DNA of 64,000 bases from Camphora micrantha (lineage: Eukaryota; Streptophyta; Magnoliopsida; Laurales; Lauraceae), in NCBI GenBank assembly GCA_003546025.1, contig QPKB01000008.1, positions 11,374,875 through 11,438,874 on the forward strand. The letters are read 5' to 3'. Each line of letters begins with the position of its first letter. Position 1 is the first letter of the stretch. This document shows positions 40,014 through 51,367 of this stretch, piece after piece. The position numbers and the translations under genes are program-made. Below the pieces are notes generated by a model. It ran no database searches. It worked only from the letters and a program-made list of their open reading frames with translations, and was not told where the DNA came from.

Positions 40014-41612
40014 TTCTTCTTCTTTCAATACAAGGATCTATTGATCCTTACACAATTATTAGCTCATCACCCATCCTTGATTTACACACAGATTCACCAC
40101 CTAAAAAGTGGGGGAGGGTGACATCAATTTATTTGCTAAGCTGTGAAGAGTGAAGTGTGAACTCCACATGTACGGATTCACAACTTTAGGGTTTACATCT
40201 CAAACATATTTTGTATTGAATTGATAATTAAAAGGCTTATTTATAGAGGGCACATAAATAAAATGGGAAAAGTAGCTACATCAAATCAAATCAAATACTA
40301 TCTTGGATTCTGTCAGATCTGTTCCCAAAATAACAAATTAAATCAGATTATCATGATATGCTAATTTAACTTAATCTAAATAACCTCAACCTTCCCATTA
40401 GGTAATGTCCTCTATCAACAACAACTTCAACCTACCTAATATTAATTTTCTATATCACCGTACTGCAATCTCATTGTCCTTTCAAGAAAGGATTTTGTGA
40501 TTGGTTCCATATTGAATATAACCCCTTGATCTCTTGAAATGAATTGTTGATGTATTGTGGTGTCTATTATGCTTTGTGATCACTGCCTGTTTGTGAAATC
40601 CATTACTGTTGCATCCCCTAATTTTGACTGTGAGAATTGGTGGTCCACTAGATTAGATCTGGACTGATCTCTCCCAGAAGCGTACGAGATAGGATTGAAT
40701 GACTTAATAAAAAAAAAACTATAATCAAAGAGGACTGTGAAAAGAATAGAGGAGAATGTGAGGCTTGAATGCGTGTGTGGATGGGGGAGGTTGGTAGATG
40801 GACATCGGAAGGTATGACTTTTTATTTTGATAAGAAACCTATGCTCAGTGTCGCAACCACAATGTTGTGGGTTTGACTCTTATTACATTCAATAAAGCAA
40901 AAAGAAAAAAAGAAAAAAAGAGGAAAACAAGAGAGGAAAGCAAGCTACTAATCATATCAAGGACTATCCTAGATCCTTAGAAATCTATTCTCAAAATAAC
41001 TAATCCAATCTGATAATAACATTCTCATTTCACTTAATCAAAACAATCTTTATGTTCCTAATATGTAATATTCACTATCAATTACAACTTCAACCTTCCT
41101 AATAATTAATATTTTTTATCTAGAATTTGACTTCACAGTGCCACGCAATATTTTGGATTTCTAAAAAGTAAATATGGAAATTTGAGCAAAACATATGATT
41201 ACATGATTTTGGTCATATCATTTTCACAGATCCATGGAATGCGCTGGGAAAAGCTATTGAGCAGAAGAAGAAGAAGAAGAAAAAAAAAAGGACCCATGTC
41301 AAATAGCTTTTGCCAAGAAACGTCCATAAATTTCAGTATGAATGTACAAGATAATGTAATGCTAATTAGGAAGATGTTCTAGCCTAGCAAGGGCTGGAGA
41401 TCCATTGATCTTGAGAGAGCATGTTCCTTGGCTGGCGTGATTATGTTGGGGTTTGCTCACTGAGCTGCAAGAGTTTTTTGGACAGTCCTTGCATTTTTGT
41501 GGGTTCCGTAGGCCCTGTGGTTTTTTATGCGTGCCGCCTCATTTTTTGGTCTTTACAGCATAGATCTCTTAACCGTAAAGTTATTTATTTTGGACGAGAT
41601 ATCATTACCAGC

Positions 41613-41650
<38 letters not shown>

Positions 41651-42787
41651 TAGTAACAATTATAATGCTGCCACATTGAGTAACTAGCATAACTAACTAC
41701 ACAGTCACTCAGTACAACTCTGAACAATAATATACATCAGCGCGTGTATAACACTATGATAGAAATATCCGACTCAAGCATTAACTTCACACACATAAAA
41801 TAGTCTGAATGGAGTAAAAAAGTATTGCAAACTAATCATTCAAAATATAAACAAATAAAATAAGTGTTCCAAACTATGGTTTCCATCACAGGCAAACTGC
41901 AGAGTTACCAGAATGCCTAAACCTACTATTTTTACTATAAAAATTTGTGTCCCAGTTCTCAGAACGAACATACTCACTTCAATGGGTTTGCCAACAATCT
42001 CTGTCCAATAGTTACAAAACTAGTCTCTTGATTTGACATAAACCATGCAAGAGAAGAAACACTGCAAGTATAGCAAGAGAAGATTAAGACCCAACAAAAA
42101 TATCCAGAATTAAATAAAATGTCTACAATTATTCAAGTCTGTTAAAATCATATTAAATCATTTTTTATTCAAACCTAACTCAAATGAGAACCAAAGCACT
42201 TACCTCCCAGTAAATATATGTTCCCTGAGCCCAAGTATTGAAGGACACCTCACACCGTCGTTTTCTTTAAGAAATTCTTGCAGCAAATTTCTCATCTTGA
42301 ATGCTTCTTCCATGTAATTATCCTGTAGACATTGGCACATTAAATAAGTCATGTGCTAGTGAAATCAGGCTACCTGGAGGCCAAAATAGTGTTGAAAAAA
42401 CTAAACTCGACTTGCTCTGACTCGGATGATAAACATGCCACAAAAGGAAGCAAGTCTAACCGAGTCACCAAAGAACTCGATAAGACTCTTCCAAGTCACT
42501 CAGGCATGTCAAGTTTCAGAACTATGTTTTGTACTCAACCTGGTTCATATCAATTGTCTGTAATCCTTCCCCACGAGTGAAAATAATGGCATGATTTTGG
42601 TTTTCGGGCTTTCCCCCACCCAAAATTGCAGGTCCTGGGAGCTTTATCCTGTAAATAACCTGTGAAAGTACAAGTGCATTATAAAAATAACTGATAATGG
42701 GAGGGGGAGAGAAAGTAGAATCCAAAGAATAGAAGAAAGCAGGTGGGATATTGATATCTTCCATTGATGAGGAACTCATTACACATG

Positions 42788-42856
<69 letters not shown>

Positions 42857-45800
42857 CAAATTGTAAAGCACATGCAGTCCAAGACTCCAATTAGTTGTAG
42901 TCTACCCAGTTCTTACACTCATTACTTTCCTAATACACATGTGAGGTCTAAGCCCTTTATCGCCTTTAATTATGCTTGTTTGTACTAATTTATAGGAAAT
43001 TAGTAAGGGTAGAAGGGTAATTTCGGGCTAATTCCTAGGTTCTAGGTTTAATTGTGAAGTTTAGGGGTCTAATTGAGGTTTAGAGAGTGTCTAGGGGGTT
43101 AGTTGTAATTTTAGAATGTAGTTAGAGAGGCCCTTGGATGTAATTTAGTATTAAGAATAGGGTCCCTTGAAGAATTATGTAATTCCTTGAGAAATTCCAA
43201 ACTGCCCTCAAAGCTTCCTCTTTTTCACTCACTTAATGGGAGGGCATTTTAGTCATTCCACACCAAACACAAACCTATAAAACTAGCCTCCTCTTTCACC
43301 AACCACATTTCCTCTCATCTCTCTCCCTCTCTCATTTCCCTCTCATCTCTCGTTCTTCCTCATCAAGCTAGGGGTTCTTCTTGCAAAATCATGGGCTTCC
43401 TTCATCTAAACTAGAGCATTCTCAACAGTTCCAGGTGGTGGAGGTGCAAATGCAGCCTCAGTAGGTTGCAAGACGGGTGGGGCTGGTGGGGTTGTAGGAC
43501 TACTGGTGGTGTAGGAGCTACACCGGCCTTCTTCAAGTTGGATTCACCATCTCTCTCGATAGATCTCTTCATCTTCTTCCTATCAAGGTAAGTTTCAAGA
43601 TCCATCTCTCTTTGTGAATTCCCACTCTAATTCATGGTTCTCCATGGCATTGGGATGTAGGAGGTGTTGATCTTGCTGTCTTAGAGATTTAGATGTGTTC
43701 TTGGGTTTTTGGAGGCTTAGTGGACTTTGGATCTTGAGAGATTGACTTGGAAACCCTAGATTGGAGGCCAAGGCAAGTGCAATATACACCTAACATAGCA
43801 TGAATAATGATTTTCATTTGATTCCTGTGTTTGATTTCATTTGAATTGATGGATGATGATGATGTAGAAAGTGGTGACAAATGTACCTTAGTGATTTGGA
43901 TGGAATTAGAGGAGTTTTGGGGAAGATTGGAATGAATTCTAAACTAAGAAGTTGCATTCTGGAACTCCATGGCTCGGTCGACCGTGGAATCCCAGGAGGT
44001 CAACCGCAGTCACTTGGCGGTTACAAAGATAGTATCTGGTTTTTCAGGGAATTTTGAATTACGGTCAGCTCATGGTTAACCGTAATTAACTCACGGTCAA
44101 CCATGAGCCAACCGCAGCCACAATGGTCAGCTTTACTTGAGAGCTTGACTAGCAGACTTTTACACAACGGTTAACCATGGGGCAATCGTGGAGTATCCAC
44201 GGTCGACCATGAGACCCTTGTTCTACATATTTTGAAATTCTTCTCCTTTGGCCATGTTATTTGTTTTGGGGCCCATAAACCATTCCAATGGACTTTAATT
44301 AGTGGACAAAACATGGGTAAAGGTTGGAGCTTAGCCTTAACCCATAGAGTTGTTCAAGTAGGGTATAAGGATCAAAGCTAAGTCTTGGGGATGGAAGTTA
44401 CGGGAATTATGGATGCCCAACTTTTGGAGCGCCAAGCCTTAATTTGAATGCCTCTTGATCCTCGATTATCCATCGTGTGGAATGGCTTAGTGATCATACC
44501 TGAACGGGCTACGATGACTTAGGATTAGATACTTGTATTTCTGTTTATTGATTGATCTTGATGAGATGTTCTATACATATTATCTTCACTTACTTTCCAT
44601 TATTGAAACATTAATGGTGAATGGAGAATGATGTAAATGGAGACTTTGACTTAGGGTTCACCTATAGGAGACCTTGGATGTGATTGGAGAACATACACTA
44701 GTGTCTGTGGCTAGGCAGGCTATTTGATGGCCTTATGTTTGGGACGACCTTTGAACCATGGAGTAGATGGTTTGTTTGATTAGGTACTTTGGACAGATTG
44801 TCTGGTTGGACTTTGATGGTATTGTTTGATGGATTGGTACTTTGATAGTTTGATGGATGGACTGTTTGGACGGTTTGATGGGATGGATTGGGCTTTGATA
44901 CTATACTCTGTTGGACTGTGAAACCCGGCTCATGTAACGGAAACCTGGCCAGACACCGACCATTTCGTATGGTTATTTGAATCAGCACCAACATCCACTC
45001 GGTTGAAGAGATTAGCCATGGACCGATCACCCTGTTAACAAAGGCCCATTTGGGCACTGCATGGGCCCTGGCCCATTGTTATTCACACCTAGGCCCAGAC
45101 CCACTTACTACACTATTGGTCAAACAATCAGTCATGTATAATTACATATTTCTTGATTAGGAGATTTGATTACATAGTCCATTAATTGTAATTCCCTATC
45201 AAAGGGATTGTAAATTGATAGCTCTTACTCTATATAGAAATAGAATACCCTATATAAGAAGATGAAATCTCACAATGAGATCATCGAATATCATTCACAG
45301 AAATTCCGTCTTCAGTAATTTTCCATGAAATTGACAAGGTATCAGAGCTATCTCTGATGTCCATCGTGTGGGAATGACAATCTTCTGTTGATCTTTAGCT
45401 TTTCTGTCAGAATCTTCTTTGATTATACAGAAGTTCCATCTTCTGTCTGTGACTCTTGGGAGTTGGGAGCCGCATTAAGATTGACCAGTTTTGGGGTCAA
45501 AATAACTGGTATGTGCCTAGAGAGTTGTTAACAAGCCTCTGGCTTATACTTAGCATAAAATAGCTGTTTTGCATGCCAACACACCTTAATCAAGGGAACA
45601 ATATTGTAGTGCAGTAATAGACATACATTGATGTAAATGATTTAGTCTCTTTGGATTTCTCAACACATGTTTCCAATGTTTCCTTCTTTACAAACAGAAA
45701 AAAAGTCTTATGTTTATAACTCAGTCTATCAAACAATTTCAACTGATTGAAGCTATGAAATGTCATGACGAATCACCTGGTCCAGATGTGGTTCACAAGG

Positions 45801-48800
45801 ATTATCAGCCTTTGATATAGCAGGCGCAGCCTTCACTAAAGCAGAATAATAAACTTTTTGGTTTACTTTTTTGCTTTTATCTTTGCTAGGTTCTTCAACC
45901 TCATCAATATAAGCCACGCGGAGAGAAGGATATCTGAAATGTCAAAGTATGCGACCATCTTTAACCTAAAGCAAAAGATAAATAACAAGGATAATGTTAT
46001 CATTTAAGAGGTGTACGTTGTCATAAGCCTTAGAATATCCTGTGCACGAGCATCGCCAGACCGTTTATGAATCCCATATTGCTGGCAGGATACCACATAT
46101 GTGAATTTCATATCAGCTACAGCTTGGCATTGTGCCCACAAAGATCTTTCGACCTTTGCATGTTCCTCTGATGTTGACTCAACTGCCTTATAACCTTTCA
46201 TCAAATCTGAAGAAAATACAAATTAAAGTTAGAAAGTTATCATGATCATTACACAAGAATTAACCACTAAACCAAAAAAAAAAAAAATCCTAGCAATTAA
46301 GGAAAACACATTACCTTCATCTTTGGCCATATCAAGGAAAGCTTGAAGTTCCAATGCTCTTCGGTAATACATCATTCCTCTTACTATCATTTCATATGAG
46401 GTCAGTCATTAATGAAGAACCAGGTATACCAGATAATACTATAACTTGAAGGTAAGAATAATTAATGCATGCTAGTGCAATTTTGAACTTTTTATAGCAA
46501 ATCTTATACCAGTTCTGGACAAAGTTTGGCCTCTATATGATGCCCAAAGACGCAGCTTATCCTCCAGTTCTTTTATGCTTTTGAGTTCTTCTTCAGACTT
46601 GCACCTCATTCTCTCAAGAAAATTGTTCCATTCATCTGCTCATGGGAGAATAATTGAAGTGATTTTCAAACATCTTTCAAATATGCTCTCTCAATATGTG
46701 TATTCGACAATACTTTGAAACCCACATGCACATGGTTTTCCATAAATATCTGATAGCAAACCTGGGTAGATTTTCTGCAAGTAGAAAAGGATAGAAACAC
46801 CATCTTCATTCTGCTCTTCCAGCTCAGGGAGTGAGAACAGAACGTCTTCAGTATAGTAGGGGGTCAAAACACTGCAATGGAAAGCAATTCGTTGCAACTA
46901 AAATAAGAAGATACATTAACATGGCCAATTCCTGTATCATGCAATACATCAACCTTACAACAGTGAGAAAGAATCAATTGTATGGGTAGGGTTAACCTTT
47001 TTCTTCACCCATCTTTCCATTTGGAGACTAAAGAATGATTTTATAATTTTATTTTCGAGTTCATTAGCACCCAGTTATGAGAATATTGCATCTTCTGACT
47101 CTTGGAGTAAAATTAAGGAGTAAAATTAATAGCAGCAAACTTAAAGTTTCATGAAATGAACAAAGGTTGTTGAAGTGAATAGCCTTGTGTTCTCTATCCC
47201 TTTTTTGTTTGTAGTTGTTTGGGTAGTAAGATTACTGGAGGAGATCATAACTGTCCATAGAAGCGAAGGTTGATTATTGACCTGACATCTAAAGCAACAT
47301 CATTCAGGAAAGGAAGAATTTGATCTGACAAGCATGAAGGAATGCTTGAAAGATTACAAATCTGGGATATTAGAGCATTCCATTGTGAGCATATTGCTGG
47401 AACTTCTATAGCGTGAACTGCTCCCCCACCTTGTAAGTGTATTTTGCTTTGTCTATAGAGGGTTTTGCACGAATTACACTAAACCTGATACTCTTCTCTA
47501 AACTATAAGGATGGCAAAATAAAACATATTATACAAATCGAAACAATGACTTGGCAAAAGAATCAAGAGTGTCAAGTCTAAGAGAACTTACGAGAAAGAC
47601 AGCATATTACGAACTTTGGGTGCTGGTGGCATATCCATAAACAGTGAATTTGTAAAGAAAGAAATCCGCCGCCGTGCTTCTAGATTGGATGGCACATCCA
47701 TTGCAGACTCCTTGACCGTGAGCAACAGATATAGCCTTTTTATCTAGAATAAGTATAATTACATAAAAAAATGCAAGAGAAGTTAAGACCAGAACATCTT
47801 CCTAATGATAACCATCTCAATCAATTGTTTTACCTTCTCTGTCCAGGCTTCTGACTCTTTTAAAGGAAATTGGATAGCTTCACGTGATGCAAATAACTGA
47901 GACTGTTGATGTTGATCAAGTGATGTCAACTCCTCATCCCTTCCATAAGGGTCACCATGAATTGAATTCAGAATGCTGCTAGGAAGATTCAGCATGTTAG
48001 TGCATAAACTAATATGCATGTATGTTTTGATAGGCACAAGCACTGAATTGCTTTACATGTTGGATAAATTTTCATCCGCTATGTCTCTAGTTACAACCTC
48101 CAGCATGTCCTGGAAAAGAATGACAACCTGATCCCTATCTTCTGGATTATTTTGCAACTGTAACAAAGAAATAAGGATGCAGTGTTCATGAAAACAAAGA
48201 AATAAGGATGCAGTGTTCATGAAAACTAAATAGCAAATCCAATCCCACAGAAAGCAAACATATTTTTTTCAAAATAATACACTACCAAATACTCAATCAG
48301 CTTAATGAAGTGATCGTAGAGGCTGGGAAGTGCGCTCATATTCAATTGAGTTATTAGACTGTCAGCTTCAATGTACTTCTTAACCTCATCAAATATATTT
48401 TTGATGACCCTGAAAATGGAATTATCAAGAAGTATCAGGATCAGAGAAAAGAATGACTTTCCCTATAAAGCTGGATGCCTCTGTAGGCTTATCATAAGAA
48501 TAAAAGAACATTAGATCATTTAATTATGTACTTATGAATTCCTTACCTGCTCTCTCTCTCGCCATGGACCAAGTTATTGATTATGTTTCTAAATGACTCG
48601 TAGCACTCACAAACAGCGAAATGCATATAATCATCTGCAATGAGTCTCTTTTTCAGCTCACGATCCTTTCCATTGCTGTCTTTGGCCATATCTACTGCGA
48701 TTGGGATCTGACCAGAAAATAATGTCTGGGCATGTGAATATGTGCATTCTGTAGTTCAGTTTAATGACCAGGTCAATCACATACCTTGCTCGCAAGTAAG

Positions 48801-50035
48801 AATGGAGGCCATTGGGTAAGTGTCAAATCTTGATCGGACCAATATGGCACGAGCAACAGATCCATTTCTCTGAAATTGAAAATGAACTAAGCATTCTAGA
48901 CATATGAAGTCTACAAAGACTATAACCCTAGACATGCTTTCATAAACAATTCTGGCAGATACCGATTCTTTCACATTTCTCCCGAGTCAAAGAAATATTC
49001 CAGCAAAAAAAAAAAAAAAAGGGAAACATTTTCCAGTCAAGCAAGTCAGCAACATAAATTACCTGTTGCTAATCAGATCTTCCTCTCTGAAACTGCTAAT
49101 AATTTTGTTCCATAGTTGTGCAAATTTTGCTGCCTCTTTCTCTTTGCTGTGCTTAGTCTGAAATAATTAACCATTTCCATTCAAGTCAAAACTAACAAAG
49201 GAATCCCTTAATAAATTAATAATTAAATGTTAGAAATGTTAAGAAAATGATGAATATCAGGCAAATTCTAGTAACTAATGCAAGAAGTATATTTAGGACC
49301 TCAGAATATCTGCGAGAAAAGGTGGTCCATAATCCCCTCTTCGGAGTCTCGGCCTTTTCCATTGGAATCAAGCAAGCATTAAAAGCGCCCGGCAACGACT
49401 GAAATCGTGACCTTAACATTCCTAACGTCCGAATCTGGAATCAATGTTGACATGACAAAAGGCGAGGATATGAATCAGTTACAGTGTTTGTACAATAATA
49501 ACTTATTTTCTGTAGAAAGGAATTCCATGGAAGATATGCAGTGTTAAGTACTGCTAAAAGAATAAAGGGCTACATGCATAATGCAAAAATACAATTTGAC
49601 TATCAAACATTGAAACTAATGGCACCCATGCATGTTGGATTTAAAAGATGAACACAAAACATGCATATAGGACTATGCATTCTAGAACTGCAATGCACAA
49701 ACATAGATGAGAACTTAAATATGCATGCATGTATCATATGCACATATATGTAAATCATACTACAAAGAAACTTAGATACATGACTATAAAGATTTGATGC
49801 ATAAGGTTATACTGCATGTCCCATATAAGCACAATGTAAAAAGGGGAGACAACATAGGAAGTGCCTGCATGCAACAAGACTTGGTGGAAGAAACAAACCA
49901 CACCCACCTCTCCAAGACGACGGAATGCCCCATAAATGCCTCCAAATAATGTGGAAAAAATTGCATACCAGATCTGGGTATCCAGAAAATAGACCTGGAA
50001 ATCACCATAGCATTAGAATTTAGTGAAAAAGAAAT

Positions 50036-50097
<62 letters not shown>

Positions 50098-51311
50098 CAC
50101 ACAAGAATTATAGGAGCCCACAATGCGATCACAACACCTATATTGTTCTTGGCTGCAAAGATCAAAATACCACAATTCAGAAATAACACCACATACTCAA
50201 AAAAGAAATAACACCAGCTATTACAATTGAAGATGTTAACACGTCTTCTAAATAAACGTTCCCACATCACCTCGAGGAAAGAATTCGTGCCATTGGAAAT
50301 TTGTTACAGGAATTTCCATTATGGTTTTTGTCGGACCCACTAGAGGCTTTATCTGCAAGAGTAGAAAATGGTGAGTGCTGAAAAATATGAATTAGATTTA
50401 ATTATATTAAGATAATAAGAAAAGAAGTAATGCATAATAACAGCAGCTGTGACACCTAATAAGTAATAACATCTATCACTTAGCATTGCCAGAGTGCCTA
50501 TTTCTTTACATCTAGATGGAATCATACATGAGACCCACTAGTTACAATAACCATCAGTGCTCTGTAAGTGGACCAAAAACTGATCTTAATTTTCCTATCC
50601 GCTCATGATCTCCACAATTAATTCATCAAATTTTATTACTACTATTCTTCAACAAATCTACAAGGGACCAGTCACCAGACTTCCCATTACAAACTTGCAG
50701 TTGCAGGTGCACTGGATAGGTACTTTTCTCTCACTCTATATCTCTCTCAAAGATACTAGTGGATGTCCATTGTCCATAACTTGATTCCTTCTTACTTTCT
50801 TGAGTGCAAACGATTTCCATTATTTTTCCAGCCATGTTGTTGGGCATGGAGGTCAAAAATTAATGGGTAGAGACTTAAAAGTGAGGCCTGAGGGCAATCG
50901 ATCAGCCATGTCAAAAAGTGAGGATATTCTATCTTTCCTTGCCCACTGAATGGATAGGATCCCCTCTTTCTGTTATTATTCAAGAGTTTGCTACTGGATA
51001 GGACCACTCTGTTCAAGAAGCCTAGGGTTAGGGTTTGCGTGAAAAGTGTCACAGCACAATAAAGGTCTCCGCAAAGACTTTCACACAAGGACGCACCTCA
51101 AAGGGGACAAATTCCACCACAATATTATTAAGGGACGCTCTACTGGCACACAAGATTTATCTCTTCCCACATACCCATTTTTTAAAATAAAAAAACCCAT
51201 AAAATTACCTTTTTGCCCACCCTCCTCCCTTTCTCTCCCCCCACCTCTCCCTTCACCTCCGGCTCCGGCTCCGGCCTGGACCGGCAGCGGCCACGATCCC
51301 TCTCCTCCCTT

Positions 51312-51367
<56 letters not shown>

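Larger units (their letters stand above)
34499..40052 (+). mobile_element. Copia-1: decayed Ty1/Copia retrotransposon
   Basis: A 5,554-bp element antisense to callose synthase. The target duplication CAATT is perfect (34494-34498 and 40053-40057). LTRs are 34499-34926 and about 39693-40052; the internal order is gag, protease, integrase, RT, RNase H (Copia order). A primer-binding site for initiator tRNA-Met and a polypurine tract are present. It is inactive: there is a stop in gag, several frameshifts, much of the integrase is missing, the RT YVDD motif reads YVDN, and a TRIM lies in the RNase H region. Confidence 0.93.
34097..41977 (-). other. 7.9-kb callose synthase intron carrying Copia-1
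   Basis: GT-AG intron between NPLK and VRFHYG codons. It holds a 179-base tandem duplication, the Copia-1 retrotransposon and about 1.9 kb of AT-rich sequence (40058-41977) without a recognised gene. That sequence includes a (TA)n(GA)n microsatellite at 41612-41650. Without Copia-1 the intron would be about 2.3 kb. Confidence 0.8.
42660..45776 (-). other. 3.1-kb callose synthase intron
   Basis: GT-AG intron between LDQ and VIYRI codons. Within it are a (GA)n tract of 63 bases (42791-42853), an unclassified LTR-like stretch (43000-44700) and a partial Copia LTR (45033-45336). No gene seen; the short - strand frames at 43.4-43.9 kb and 44.7-45.06 kb come from these repeats. Confidence 0.75.

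Noticed and set aside
44698..45057. 119-codon - strand frame rich in Asn, Ser and Pro
   Set aside because: It comes from an imperfect GATGG/TTTGGAC repeat near 44760-44900; no protein similarity is evident.
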